A stretch of 64,000 nucleotides of DNA from Aurelia coerulea (GCA_039566865.1 CM076943.1:14680001-14744000); one strand, 5' to 3'. Positions 24,701-39,700 are shown, counted from the first letter of the stretch. Numbers and translations: made by a program. The notes: generated by a model not told the origin, from the letters alone.

Positions 24701-27700
24701 AACCATGAATATAAGCAGAACATCATGTCGCGGCCCCGTTTTTACACTATCCCCGCATGAATAGAATACAGCATAAAACTGTGCCCTGTTGGTTTTTCAG
24801 TTCAAACCAAATTACCGTTTACACTACGCGGGTAGAAAAAGAATACGACAAGTTTTGACCATGCGCTGAGCGAGGATTTGTCAATCTGCATGGTCTCATT
24901 TGCCAAATTATAACCTCGATACGAATCCGACATGAAGTGATGCGGTAATTGCCATTTACACTATGTCGGTCCCGGGGGGGGGGGTACTTCATTGTTAAGT
25001 TGTACTGGACGTGCCGCTCATATGGATGGGTTTTTTCATCCGAAATTCTCTACATATGGGTCTGTTTTTAACCACAATTCTGGTAGATGGGTACTTCTTT
25101 GAGAATTTTCTTATTAATCGACCCCATAATGATAATCCAGGCCAAAAAACTTAAATTTTCCTTCGTTTCAAATCGACAAATTCATGCACATGGGTCAAAA
25201 ATTTCCTGACATTCATGCAAATGGGCTCGAAATTTTTGAATACTCCGTCATACGAATGGGTCCTTTTCTCAAAGTCCAGATTCAGGTCGAATCATGTTGA
25301 CAATGAAGTACCCCCCCCCCCCCCCCCCCCCGGGATGTCGGTTGAGCGACGAAACTAGTTAGCATGCCGTATTCATCTCGTGCCGTATTCAAGTGAAAAC
25401 TATGCTGGCGTAGTGTAAACGGGAGGCCTGTAAGGCATAGTTTCATGCCGTATTCGTTTCGTAGCGATTTTGATCTGTTAGAAAGTTATTACGGTTCAAG
25501 AGCGCTTAAACTGTTCCAAAACAAAATATTTCACCAGGTGCGCAAAAAGAGTTCAGATGTTTGAAGTTCCAGGGGCCTAGAATACTGCACGGGGGGGGGG
25601 TGGGTTCTTCCATAGTAAAGGTAACTACCTGGGGATGTGCCGCGAGCAAGGGTATACCCTTTCGGACTTCTAGTCTAGCCAAGGGTATACTGGTATACTT
25701 TTTTGCAATTTTTGCCTAGCAACGGTCTAGCCAAGGGTATCACATTTGACAATATTGGTCTAGCAAACGGTCATGATATCATATTTGGTAAAAATTTGAC
25801 AATATTGGTCCAGGATCCAGGAAATGGTCAAAATTGGTCTAGCCAAGGGTACCATTTTCGTAAAAATTGGTCCAGAGAATGGTCAAATTGGTCTACCCAA
25901 GGGTTTGCCAATGACTTGAACATGTCCACCATTTAAATAATACATTTGCCATATTAGTGTCTTGATGTCCAAGGAGCAATGGTCATTCAGTCGGGTATTG
26001 CTTCTTTACTCACGTGGTAGCAAAAAACCGATATCACTTAAAGAGAATCAACTGAGATAAAAGCCCCGCGTGGAAGGAGTTTGGGTATTCTATTACTAGC
26101 CTATACACCTTTTCAATTAACGACCTCGTTTTGGAAATTTTTGAAAATTTCTTCCTACGAAACTTTTGACCACGAATTTGGATTCAGCAGCCAAAGTTTA
26201 GTCTAGATGCAAATGTTCATAATCCTAATGTTCGCGATTTTGATACTATGACGATAATAAGTTTGAAAATCTATAAGGGATCTGACCGTGAAAATTGCTC
26301 CGGGTGTAACTTTACACCCTATCAGTCATTATTTACGGTCAAATCCCTTATAAATTTTCAACTTTATTATCGTCATAAAATCAAAATTGTGAACACTGGA
26401 ATTATGAAAATTTGCAACCAGACTAAACTTTAGGTGCTGAATCTAAGTCTGATGCCAGAAATTTCATATGAAGCAAAAAAAATTGCATGTACACTCCCGT
26501 CACGAAAGTATCCGGACAGCCGAAACAAAATGGCGTCAAATTTGACCGTTGGTCCTTCGACCCCCAAACGGTTCAGCCGTTATGCGGCCATTTCAGGGAG
26601 TGGAAATAAACGATTTTACCGCCAAAATTGTGTTTATCGATCACGCAATCAAGGAAGAAATAAAAAATTGAAAAACAAAGCAAGATAAAAGTGTTTTGAT
26701 AATAAAACATGAAATTAGCTGCGAGGAGAAAATGTAATCGATAACAAAGGAGCCTCCCAACTTAGAACTGATATTTAAGATACTCTTCCAAATAATTCGT
26801 TCACTGGAATAGCATCACTTGGTGCAGAAAAGTCTGAAATTTGCAAATATGAAAGAAAATTCAAGTAAAATCCAGATATAATGAAGTTATAAATGAAAAA
26901 AGAAACAGTTGCTGCGATCGAGGTAAGGTTTTGTAACAACAGAATTATTGCAATCAAACTCAATACCAAATTGTTGCAAAGAAAATTCGTTAGGGACTGT
27001 ATAATTTTGCTCAGATTGATTCCCCTATGTAAGATGTACAAAATGATACCAACTTTAGGCCAACCTTTGGCATTAATTATATTTTTGAGGCTTTGATACA
27101 AATTTAAACTTACCTTGGCAAAGATGATATCGCAACCCTACAGCCATGGGAGACTCAAATTTAATTTTGCCATTTTATAGCCAAGTGTCTTTTTGCTATC
27201 ATTCACATGATTCCTAAAACGGCGATCTTTTCTGCTTCATTTGACATAAAATACAATCTTCTCCTGTCATGTAGCAGCCTCCAAGACTGGAAATTTGTTG
27301 AACATATTGTCTTGTTTTCGATTGCTTTTCCTTCTCACAGCTAAATTCATATTTTGCTATCAAAACACTTCATTTTGCTTTGTTTTTCATTTTTTCATTT
27401 CTTCCTTGATTGCGTGATCGATAAACAAAGTTTTGGCGGTAAAATAATTGGTTTCCAGTCCCTGAAATGGCCGCATAACGGCTGAACTGTTTTGGGGTCG
27501 AAGGGCTAACGGTCAAATTTGACGCCATTTTGTTTCAGCTGTCCGTATACTTTCGTGACGGGAGTGTAGAAAGTGCCTATTTTCAACTCAACTCAACGGA
27601 GAGCAAAAAGGAAACCATTCTCAGCTGCGAAAACTTAGGCCGATTCGGTTACTTTTAGTTGAAATATGAACCATCACCTTAAATAAAATAGATCTTTTAG

Positions 27701-30700
27701 CTATTCTTAAAAAGAATCTGAATCGAACGATATTTTGTTACATTTTGCAGAATTTTCGAAGGTGCACAATAGTGATAGCAGCTCTATCGCCACTCCATCG
27801 AACGTCAAGCATAACAATGTATAAAAATAACGCTTGATCCAGGCTCTTTTGTAGAATAGCTAAAAGGTCTATTGCTGCAGGGTAATAATAGCTTGTATCA
27901 AATTTGACACCCAAACCAAAATAGAGCAGACCCACAAGTCTTTGAAAGTCTGAAACTGAGTCAAGATCAATTCCCTGTTTGCAATTGCATCATTCAAATT
28001 GTTTTCCTAAATCCTTCATATCTCTGGTGTGTCGGCCTTGAAGAAAATAAATAAGGTACACAGACCTAAGTTAATCTATCATTGTTGCATAGCAAACCAA
28101 ATTTCTAAAAAGGATTGCTTCTACAGGGTGTCACAGAAAATTGTTTGACGTTTGATTAAATGTTAAAAAATAACGATAAAATGTACAGGCTCCTGGTAGG
28201 ATAACCCTGTTTCTAAGATTTTAAATTAATTATAGACGCCAGAATCTTGCGAAACAGCTGAAACCAGAGGCCCCTAACTGACTTGTTTTCCTAAAAGACG
28301 TCCTAAAATCTAGGTAAAAGAAGACGATATCAGAGCAATTCAATTAGGACTTCCAAAGTTATTCGATTCTTGTAACCGTTGCCAACATTTACTAAAGAAT
28401 GCAAGCATCTAAAAACATGGAATGAAAACTTAATCAGTGAGAGACGGGGCAATTCCAAATTATGCTGAACAGGATTCCTCCAAGCATCCATAACCTTGAT
28501 TCAATGTCATAGAAAGCTAGTTTATCGAAAGTGCTTTTGCAATTCCATTTGATTTGCTTTGAATAAACGAGATTCTACTTTCACAAAATATGCAATTTAA
28601 GGGCGTCTGGTTTCAGCTTTCGCACAAACTTGATCTTCGAAAGCTCGTAACTGCGTGAATATTAGCCGATTTGCTAGCTTCTGGTGTCTAAAATTAATTT
28701 AAAATCTCAGCAATATGGTTATCTTATCATGGAGCCCGACCAGTGGTTCGTCATTCTTTACTTTCTAATCAAACGTCGAACAATTTTTTGGGACACCCTG
28801 TACTCTGTCCTGCATTCAAATCAAAATAGGTACTTCTTTGTGACTCACACGGTACTTTTTCATCATTTCTACGAAAGATATGTCTTCTTCAACTTACTCT
28901 GGCTGGAATCTGTGTCCCTTTCCTTTCTTTTTGACCCATGTATCATAAAGATTCTTGTCCTTTTCATCGGGATCCTTGAACTTAAGGGGAGAAAAAGTAC
29001 TCATCTACTTCATGAAACAGTTGGTAAAGGAAATTTTAGTTTGCTATGGTGTCTCATATAACTTTTTACGAATAGTCTCAAATTGAACAATTTGACTTGA
29101 GAGTGAACCTTTCATATCTATTTCTACTGTGCATATTTCAGTAAGACAGTTGACAGTTTAGCTGCAAAATTGCAATAGAAAATTATCTTAAAATATAGTC
29201 GAACACACAGAACCGAGTTTAACCTAGGCTACACTAACTACCTGGATCTAGATGTTTCTAGAAGCGTCGTTTGTTATGAAATAGATTTAGAGAATAGGAT
29301 AGTAAACTGTTAATGCTTTAGAGAAATCAACAGATTGTAGGAGCACAACCACTCAAAACCCACATTAATAGACAGTATCTAAATTACATTGGACATATCT
29401 GCAGAGGTTAGAACACTGCGTTGACAAAGAAAATGATGTTTCCAAAGGCAACCAAAGGATATTACAGAGATCCATGGATAAAGATATCATCCCTACTAGG
29501 CGTGTCAGTTGAACAGTCAAAGAGAGCCACACAGTCGAGGAAAGAGTTTGCCGAGTTAGTTCAGAGATGCACTACCTCGTCTCCGTGATGGTGAAGACCA
29601 AGAAGAAGGAATCTACAGGTACAGGTAGGATTCAAGTTTGACGCTTTTATCCATTTATAGCCAAAAAGGTAGGAGTATCGTGTTTTTCATTTCATGCCTA
29701 AATTCTTGATCAATTTTCCGTCCTAAAGTTCTGTCTGACACCAAAAGCAGAGCCCAAACAAATCCGGAAGTTTCTTCCAATCAAGAACATTATTGAAGGC
29801 ACCTTCCTCGTTTTTCAATTGGAAGTCAGTGTCTTTAGAACATAGCACAAGTTAACCCTCTGTTTTCAGAAGCATTCCGCGTGACAGGAATTTTTTCTTC
29901 TGGCTAAAACACAAAGCATTGTCTCCTAATGTTCAGAAGATCAATTCTTGCTTTAGCAAAATATAAACGTACCATTTTTACAATGTCATAGAATGCATCT
30001 TCAAGATACGGTGTTGATTTCAGTTCGAGTGTGTGGTTTCCTACGAAGGAAGAGAATTATATCCTCAAAACTACCGGGTGCGCCAAAATAAACTATGCAC
30101 GTTTGGCAGGCCACAATAAATCGTACACTGGACCGATTTTGAAGATTTATGACTTATTCGTTAGCAGAAAGCCTGAATTAGATACTGGGATTTTTTGCAA
30201 TTTTTTTCATTTTCAGTTTTTAGAGCTAGAAGCGAGTTTCTTAAAATTTTAGTCTTCAAAAATACTGAAAACGATCAAAAAACATCGATCAAGTTTTCTA
30301 AAGAATCGACATGAACGGACAAAGAGAGAACTTGTTTGTGGTGATTTGCGATTTAAAAATCGACCAATTGTAATCTGCTGTACGAGTGTTCGTACTGAGC
30401 CCCCAAATCCCCCTGAAAACGTTTTCTCTTTGTTTAGTCATGTTGGATCTTCTAAAATTTGATCGACGTTTTTTTATCGTTTTCAATGTTTTCGAAAACA
30501 AACATGTAAGAAACTCGCTTCTAGCTCTAAAAACTAAAAATGGAAAAAGTTGCAAAAAGTCCCAGAATCTAATTCAGGCTTTCTGCTAAATACTTAGTCA
30601 TAAATCTTCAAAATCAGTCCAGCGTACGATTTACTGTGGCCTGCCAAACGTGCATATTTTATTTTGGCGCACCCGGTAGCAAAATCAGACTATTGATTGC

Positions 30701-33700
30701 AAAAATCATCGATTTATATCCACTTTCTTCTAAGTCAGCTCTGGTACGTATGTATTCTAATAAGGAACTGAACTCTTTGAAATCTTCAGAAATCGGCAGA
30801 TATCACGGGAGGATCGATGACGCCAAAAACTAGTTGGCATCCTAAAACGGTCGAAGAGGTCGGAGATCAAAGAAGTAGGAGAAAAAATACCAAAATAATG
30901 CACATTCTGAAAACGGAAGGATTGAAACCGAATCACTCTCAGTTCACCTTGAAACTTGTTGGCTATATCAATAGCAAAGATCGGCTAAGGTTTCTTTACA
31001 CTCATTTCAAGTCAAGTGATCTTGTGACTTGAAATGGGTGACACAAACAATTAACAGTTTTGTCTGCTACCTTCATCTCAGATATTGGAGCATTGACAGG
31101 AAAACGTTGTTTAATGAGGAAACGGAGGATAAAGAGCGCGAAGATGAACAATATTTTCATTTCTTCGAATTCTCATATCATTCCATGACAATTCCGTGTT
31201 TTGATACAAATTATTAGACAAGTCCATGCTAGTGCACGACAATTGCAATTCATTAGACTAAGCCATTCTATTTACGTTGAGCAAGCTATGCAGCATAGGG
31301 CTTGAATCTTTAAAATCTTTAAAAAGGTGGGTGTAAAATTCTATTTCATTTTTCTTTGAATTGAATGGCTTGAAAGGAGCTTATAGCACTTTGCTGTAAA
31401 TCTGCCATGGAAATTTTTTGATATCTTGATTCCTTTCAAAATGGTGGCAATCTAATGATTTTTGAAAAAATTGATGGAAAATTTTGAAAATATTCAAATC
31501 ATCGTAAATCCGAAACCAAAAGACGAAAAATGATATAACTTTCAAGAAAACCATAGTTTATGAAGGTCTACAATATAGTCAAAAGCAAAAATCAGTATCT
31601 TTTCTGGTTTAGGATTTAGAAATTTGATGACGTCAGCCTCAAATTTAATAAATGCCACCATTTTGAAACTAATCAAGATATCAATAAATTTCCACGGCAG
31701 GCTTACAGCAAAAAGCGCTAAGTTCCTTCCAAGCCATTTAATTCAAAGCAAACTGTAATAGAATTTTACACCGACCTTTTTAAAGATTTGAGCCCTATGC
31801 TAAGCTATGCTTCTTCATTAGAACCTTCATCTCACACAGTAAATTCATTGTGAAAATATGATTACAAAACAGCAGCAAACCTACCCTCAACAGCAACATC
31901 GACATTTAAATAAGCAACTGCTCTGTGTGAAAGTAATTTTGCATGGTCCTGTATGTGATAGAAATTCAACATGATACAAACAAGTAAAATTATTGTTCAG
32001 CTGATATTCTGTTGAAATCACAATTATAGACTCGGGGAGCTGTCATTATAAATAACGGGGAAGGAGGTGGAAGCATTTCGGGAGTTCATGCAAAAACTCT
32101 TAAAATCCAGCCTTCTAGCAATGTGAATTTTAGACCCTATCTGATTTTGCTAAAAAGTTTGATTCCAAACAATGAAATATTTTTCTTCAATGAGTAACAA
32201 TGCCTTGCTAGTATTGATCTAAACATGAGAAATAAATACGGAAATAACATACAGAATTGAAATTAGTTTCTCTAAATATCTCAAAAATTTAATCTAAAAA
32301 ATTTCAGAGCCTTCCTTATCTGCCCCCACCCCTGTCCCTGTTATGATTTATGACGGTTCCGCAAAAGCGATGGAGCCACTATAGAGCAAAATCTTAATTA
32401 ATTTATCTATTACAACCAGGGCAGATTCTGTAACAATAGCAAAAGTGGCATTTGATTGACACACCATTTTAAAGCACTAGAAATCACAGGCAAAGGGATT
32501 TCGATGCCCGAGTAACAAAGCCAAAGATGTAAACAAAGCAGATCGATACCTCACCAATGCCTCAAAGATATCTTGTCCTCAAAATATAACTAACCTTTGA
32601 AAACTAACTGGTCTCTAAAATAAGTTGTCTTGAAAAATAACTGGTCCTCAGAAATAACTTGTCCCTGAAATATAACTTGTCTCAAAAAGCAAGTCATCTT
32701 GATGAAATATAACCTCACCTTCAAAATTATAACTTGCCCTAAAAAAAACCTAACTTGTCTGCAGAAAATAACAGTTAAAATGTACTTTGAAAAATATTTT
32801 ATCTGGTGGTTATGGGCTTCCGTATGTAGTGACTGGTGAAGGTGAAAGTGAAGTTGTAGTTATATCGCGAAGTACTGGAGTGACAGAAGTAGCTGAGTGC
32901 TAATCGAATCTGTGGCCCTTTGTCATGACGTTCAAGAGGAATAGATCTTCAACAGGAATAGAACTGTTCAAGCCTAGTTCAATTGAATGTTTTGGCTGCA
33001 AAGTAAGTGGATTACAATACAGCGCCACAAATTCAGTCGCTGTGCACACGAAATTGAGTTTCATTCATTTTATCAATATTTATACACGAAAAACCTTTCA
33101 GCGTATTAACAAATTACGCAAACAAATGAGTACCTATCGAAAGAAGAACGATATATCCAAGCAGTCCCCTACCATTAAATCACATTTACTTGAATCAGAA
33201 GCCGAGCAATACATGTTTGAATCACACACACAAATTTGGGAGATTGGCAATGCGTCCTGTTCAGCTTCTGAATTAAATTAATGAAATCTATGAGACAGAG
33301 GCTTAGATATGTCCTTCTTCTTTCTATAAATACTCATTTCTTCGCTCAAAGTAAATGAACGGAGATATAGCAATCTAATCTAAACATAGCACAAAAAGAA
33401 TGACAAGTGCCACTTATGCTTAGATGTATCCTTCTTCTTTCGATGTATGCTCAAAAAACCATTTCCGGAACGCACAACGAGCGGGCTAGCTACCTGGGTT
33501 TCAGAGCAATTTTTGCGGCTTTGCTTGTTTTGAATTACTAGTTGGGAGAATTTCCCCCGTCTGTTATCATCAATAGCTTTGAATTCTGGTGTCAATAAAA
33601 AGCAACTGATGCCATTGTGCAAACAAAACCTGTCCCTGTTGTCCCCCTAGCGAAGCTACTTTGAACTCCGTTGATTTACTTGAAAAACTCCCTTTCGCGT

Positions 33701-36700
33701 GAACAACGACTGATTTAGTCACCTATGTTTCAAGGAAACTTTTGCCATCTGCTTTTTTACGTCCATAGCTTGCTTATTCAACCGTTGAAATATCTTTGTT
33801 TGCAATCGTAATCGCTTAGAAAGGGCATGTCATTCAAAGGCAAATGTTGCTATCGTAAAAAATCTGCTCATGTTTTAATTATACTGTTTTGCACATGTCT
33901 GCAGCTTCTACCATCTTGCAATGGCCTCCCACCATTGGTACGCAAAATAAACTAGCCATATTGAAATACCAAAAGCAATTGAAAGAGACTTTCGCAATCT
34001 GAAGGCCAATTGCTCATAACTTACGTATTGTGTCAAATGAGAAAGGCATGCTGCAGTTGAATATGTTAAGGAGCTATTTGCGTTGGGCTCAAGTCACACT
34101 TCATACGATTCTACTTTTCTTTCATTGCCACGTTTCATTTTTGACTCACGGTAGTGTAGTCATAGGGGTTATGGGCATTTTCCTGTTTACAAAATCTTTT
34201 ATGTTTGCTAAAATGCGTGAAGAAGGGCACTTTCAATGTGAGCTGAGCTTCAGAGGCTCGACAATATATATTTGAACAAGGCTCCCCTCCAAGAAGCCCC
34301 CTCTCTTACAAGCCCCATTGGAGCCTCCAAAATTAAATAAGCCCCTCAGGGGCTAAGAGAGCTTCTACGCCATTCAGTTCAAGCGTACTTTAGAAGCCAG
34401 AGATTTTGGTAAATCTTAAGACTTACCTCGACCCATTCAGTTGATCCCATTAAGCCATGTTCTTCTGCATCCCAGCTGCAAAATACGATTGATCGTCGTG
34501 GCTTCCATCCTGAAATACGAATGTATGAAACAAAGAATGTAGAAGAAAAGAGATTCTTGGGAATGCTGTGAATAAGTTGAACAAGTCATGCAATTAAAGC
34601 CGGAAGAGAAGGAAAGCACAAGAATAAGGAAACTACGGTTACAGTTTCTTTGACACTGCATGACAAAAGACGGAGTAGAAGAGCTAAAAGTAAAAAGGGC
34701 GAGAAGGAGACAGTGGATTACATACCTCCAGAGAGTTGCAGAATGGAGCGGGAAATCAACATTAGATCTCATAAAAAGTATGGACACGCCCGACAACACC
34801 TTTCTCGAGGAGTTCAGCCTCGCTTTGATGCCCCTATACAAATGTATAGGAAAATGACCGGAAGTGAATATTTTCGTCGACTTTGAACGTTTCTTGCAGT
34901 GATGCGGTGTGATTTTTCCGCGTTAATTTAATCTTAAAAGGTAGTGAATTTATCTAAGAAATGTTTAAAACTAAAATCGTTTTGATTTAAACTTCCTGGT
35001 AAACTCCACGCAATTTGACAGGAGTGATGGTCTTATTTTAAGAGATTTTCATCCGTATTTGGGCAAATTTTTCGAATTCATTGTTTTTGGTGAAGTAAAT
35101 AGCGCCTTGAAAGCCATGACATTTAGAAAATGCCGTAGATCGTAGAAATTGTTTTGAAGCGGCGTGGCCTGCTTGCTGCTTGCTTTCAAGAAAACTTTTT
35201 AATTCTGAACGAAACGAAGCAATAAACCAATATGCAGAGCACTAGCGATCCTTTTACTGCCAGTGAAGGACAAGAGATGCTTTCATGTTTTCAAATAAGT
35301 CTCCAACCCGCCAGAAAGAATGAGACAAGAAGAAGCAGCTTCCAACGAAAGAACTCGGATATTTATGGATCAAGAACTAAAATCGTTTTGTTTATGATGG
35401 CAGATGTCTTTGATGGACAAATGGATAGCAAATTATAGAAAATATGTTATTTGTACTAGGCAAGTTCCTCTCAATGATGGAGCAACTCAATGCAGTCTGG
35501 AAATCTTCTCTTGTTGGCTCTAAAAACTCACAAACAAAGAAGATAGGGAAGGATGCTGTCTATCGAAATTGCAATGACTATTTCTGAATGGACAACGGCA
35601 ATAACTGCTTTTTGGTAATTTTCAGAAACTCATGAATAAGCATGGCAGTAGGGGCTACAAGGTGAAACGGGCGAGCTTTGTCTTTGTCTTTGCAAACAAT
35701 TGTCTTTGCAGATCAAATTCAGAATAAGTTTCAGACTGTTTCAGAATTGGAAGCATTAACATTTCAATTTTGTGATGATTCAATTGCTATTATCTTACCA
35801 TCTTCCTATCATCAGAGTAAAATCATCAGAGTATCAATTATTGGATTACTCAAATTTTTTGATATATCATAATATTGTTTTTCATTGAATGCTTTGTTTG
35901 AAACAGTCATGTTCCATCAGTTTTGCATCAGTCTTCAGGTATTGAAAAGCAAGAATTGCAGTCTTTTGTGGTTGTTGTCAAATGTTGCTTCAAGGTTGGG
36001 CTTGATTGGTAAAGGATAATCCTGTTCTGTTTGGGTCCTAAAATAAAACAGAGACAATATTATTTCCTCCTACTAGAAACGTTTGCTGCATAGCAAATTT
36101 CACTTTGTCTCATAGAGTATTGCATGTACAAAAAAGAGCAGCAAACCAAAATAGGAGATGTCTTTGCAAACTTAAATCAGAGCAGCAATACCCTGCTCAA
36201 GAAAAAGAAAACAGATTTAAGGGCAAATAATTGCAGTAAACTACCGTATTTATAGGCAAAATAATCAAAGCTGATAATTTTTTGTACAAGGTAGCCTTGA
36301 TAACATTGTTTTAGTAAGCAAATCTCCTATTTCTAGGTCAGAGCTTCCCCATTAGTCTTGAAGAAAATAAGCAACAATGCAACTTTATGTTTGTTTACAT
36401 TTAGGCCAAACCCGACGAAAAGTTATCTGAGAGCGAAGTCAAAGTTTTGTTATTATTCTTATTGCCCTGGTGGCCAAAACAGGTAGCAAGTACTCTAAAA
36501 TACTTTCATTTCTGAAAACATCAGATTAAGTTCGAAAGTGATACATTCAACCAAGGTCAACGTTTGTTTTCTGACTAAAAAGCAGACAAGTTTGTAAAAG
36601 GAAGCACGTAAAGTTAACGCAGATTAAATAGTCATGGCTCTCGAGGAAAAATTGCCTTTGAAAATTGTGGGAAACCGGCAAAGGCTACAGCAAAACAGGC

Positions 36701-39700
36701 AACATTCCTAGAAACTAGATGCTTACAGCTATTGCGTTATATCTCCAAAAGGAGAATTCCTTTCTTAGTTTAGAAAATATTGGAGTTTGAAAAATTTCGG
36801 TTAAATTTAGGCCAACAAAAGTTCATTTTCTTGAAACTGCAAGCCGAAGTTCAAGACGAGAAAAAGACAAGTTTATTTCGTCAACAATTGGCGAAAGGTG
36901 GCAAAATAGGACAAAACGACATCGAGGAATCCAAAACTTTCTACAAAATTTCCATGAAACAAAGGACAAACGTTAAATTTATGATAAAGTCTGCTTACCT
37001 GCTGTGCTGAATCCCGAGATTGTAAACAGAGTTGTCCACGGCCTTTGAAAAATATGAAAAACCAAGAAGCTCTGAGTCCAAAATGTTCAAAGAACTTGAA
37101 AGAGCGAAGATACAGCTATTGCGTTATATCTCGATATTTTGCTTTGGGACACTTGGGACGCCTGCTGACGCCATTTATCACAAAATTTTGCTTTCGCGCC
37201 ACAGCTTTCTTGCAAGAGAGGCCGGAAGTGACGTCAGAATTCAGGCTTGGTGTTGTCGGGCGTGATGGAGAGCAGAGAGATCTAGCATGAACTGGTCGCC
37301 GATGCAAATCGATAAGGCACTAGAAGAAGAAGGAGGAGAAGACGAAGACCACAAATAAGCGATACAGTAAATCCCCGCATATAAGAACCTACTTTTTTGA
37401 GAGCTAGGCTGAAATAGGTTCATATTTTAAAGGTACTAAGGCAAATTTCAAGGTATAACGGTTCTTATTTGAAGAGTGCCTTGCGTAGGCCATTTTAGAA
37501 CCTTCGCCAACGCTCTTCAGCCCTATTATTTGTTTTAGCAGGGTTATGATATATCTTATAACCAATGCTAAGCTTTCAATCTGCAAGGGAGGAGATTCAA
37601 ACTTCAAAAGCCCACTGGGACAAAAATGAACTTAACAATGACAATCCAAAATCAACTTTGCTACCCCTGCTATAAGAACATATTTTTCATCAAACTGAAA
37701 CAGGTTCTTAATTACAAGGTGCATAAGTTAGGAAAAACAGCCTCTAGGTTCTTATTTTTGTAGGTTCTTATATGCAGGGATTTACTGTATATGAAATCAA
37801 GAATATATAAAGTCAAGTATATATGAAATGAAGTCTAATCCTTGACTTAAATAGCAGGTCTTTCAGACCACTCCAAGGCGTAAGTGGTCTGTGTAACTGA
37901 GCAGGATTTCACGCTTAAAGTTGTTCTACCGAATGTCCCAAAAAAGTATACAGATTTGGTTGACTCCAGCGATGTGAATTTAGCTTTAATCAATGGCTAT
38001 TCACTCTCAAAATTGTCTTCGATTGTTAACCTGAAATTACATACCTCGTTTGTAGGTATTGGTACTCTGAGAGCAGAAATATCAATCTTGAAAGCTCACA
38101 TTTGCGTCAACCTGCAAACCAGAGCTTTGGCCTTTTGGCCTGAGCAAGTTCCTGAAGCAAATCAAAATTAAGAACTGAAATCAATGAAAAATTAAGAAAT
38201 TGCCCAATGGGTGACTGAGGGGTGTCTTCTAGAAAACAGAATAACACAAGATTGCTCAAATTTTATCAATGCAATCATTGATTTATACGCTGTGCCTTAA
38301 GAATTTGCTTAGGCCAAAAGGCTAAAGCTCTGGTTTGCAGGAAGAGGCAAATCTAAGCATTCAAAATTAACATGTCTGCTCTCAAAGCACCAATACCAAC
38401 AAACGAGGTACCTATGTCCAAGTTTGCTATCGAGGAACATTTTTAGAGTGATTAGACATTGATTGAAGCTAAATTCACATCGCTGCAGTCAACCAAATCC
38501 GCATACACTTTTTGGGACACCCGATACTTCTGGAATGTGACTGTATTGGTTGAAATATTATATCATGCTCAGTTACACAGACAACTTGATTAGCAAATCA
38601 AAGCTCCTCCTAACGACAGCTCTCGGTACCAGACCACTTAATGCTCGGTTTTTTTCAAGGGCTGATACTTTTAAGCCCCAACTATTTAGAATGTACGGTA
38701 GACATTCAAAAACTTCGTCTTGAAATATCAATCTAGCATATCAAGAGCTACCAAAGAACATTGATATTGAATTTGACTTCATATACATTATAAGTGGTCT
38801 GGAGCGCAAGCTACACTTTCATGGTAGCCTTAATAGCTTAAAGGAACTTCAGGTTCTTCGTTATAAGTGATAATTGGCAGTGGTAAACAGAGTCTCTTAA
38901 TCACTGCCTGAAGGTGAATTAATGTGAGATGGTAAAAGAATAAATGTTGTTTCCTGCCTTTAGTTTTAAGCCATCCAAGTGCCTTGGCCACTTCAAGCAT
39001 TGTCGCAGTACCACTTGATGGATCTGCACCACCAAATGTCCATGCATCTCGATGATTACCAATTAGCACCAGTCGATCTGCAAGAGAATCGAAATCGCTT
39101 GCAATTGAAGCCCCGAAATACCGGTGGACCGGTGGATTTTAGACATTATGCTAAGTGTAGAAATGGGTTTGAATTTAATCTGCCAGAATCTGCACTTTTA
39201 CGAGCTACCTAGATTTGAAGCACACTCTCAAATCGCAAGTGATGATTCTCAAATTGAATTTTCATCCTAGACTGCCACTATGTTTGGTTAATTCTATCTG
39301 GTAGGAAGCTCTTTAAGGCTTCGAGTATGAATTTAGTCTATGGCTTAAAATATTTCGCTGCACAAACACCACAGCTTCAAAATGTCATTTTATCAACTGT
39401 ACGCTGATGATACTTTCCTTGTCTATTTAATACAGAGCAAGATATTTCAATTCTTTTTTCCTTGTTTCTAACCCAAATACGCCATTCTTTCTGTTGGCTT
39501 TGCTTTGTAAGAAGTAGAGAAGACCTAATGGAGTCCGCGACCCCTTATCATGACGCTCAGCGATGGGGCTCTACCTGGGATCGAACCCTGCTTGCCTGAA
39601 TGTTCTGGCTGCAATGTCAGAGGATTACACCAACCAAGCACCACAACACCTTCGACACCTTCTACACCCTCTACACGACAACACCTTTTCCTCCTTTGGG

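Larger units (their letters stand above)
26490..27568. mobile_element. Tc1-like inverted repeat with about 260-bp arms
   Basis: Both ends read CACTCCCGTCACGAAAGTAT inward, then CCGGACAGC or TGTCCGTA, flanked by TA. A TIR with AAAGTATxCGGACA is typical of Tc1-like transposons. The arms extend about 260 bp (to about 26,750 and from about 27,300). The 550-bp centre has no transposase, but holds the two tentative peptidase micro-exons. Either two copies in opposite orientation flank host sequence, or this is one element with a captured centre. Confidence 0.7.

Noticed and set aside
26775..27101. 108-aa minus-strand ORF with hydrophobic stretches
   Set aside because: It spans the supposed intron between micro-exons 13 and 14. 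The composition is that of AT-rich intron, and only its last codons are of possible interest.
27738..27985. Open minus-strand frame ([13 protein letters not shown])
   Set aside because: Considered as the missing peptidase exon. It has no family motif and no donor in the required phase.
34650..34886. 78-aa ORF with [17 protein letters not shown]
   Set aside because: Protein-like in part but short, no flanking splice pattern or repeat context, and no recognised family.
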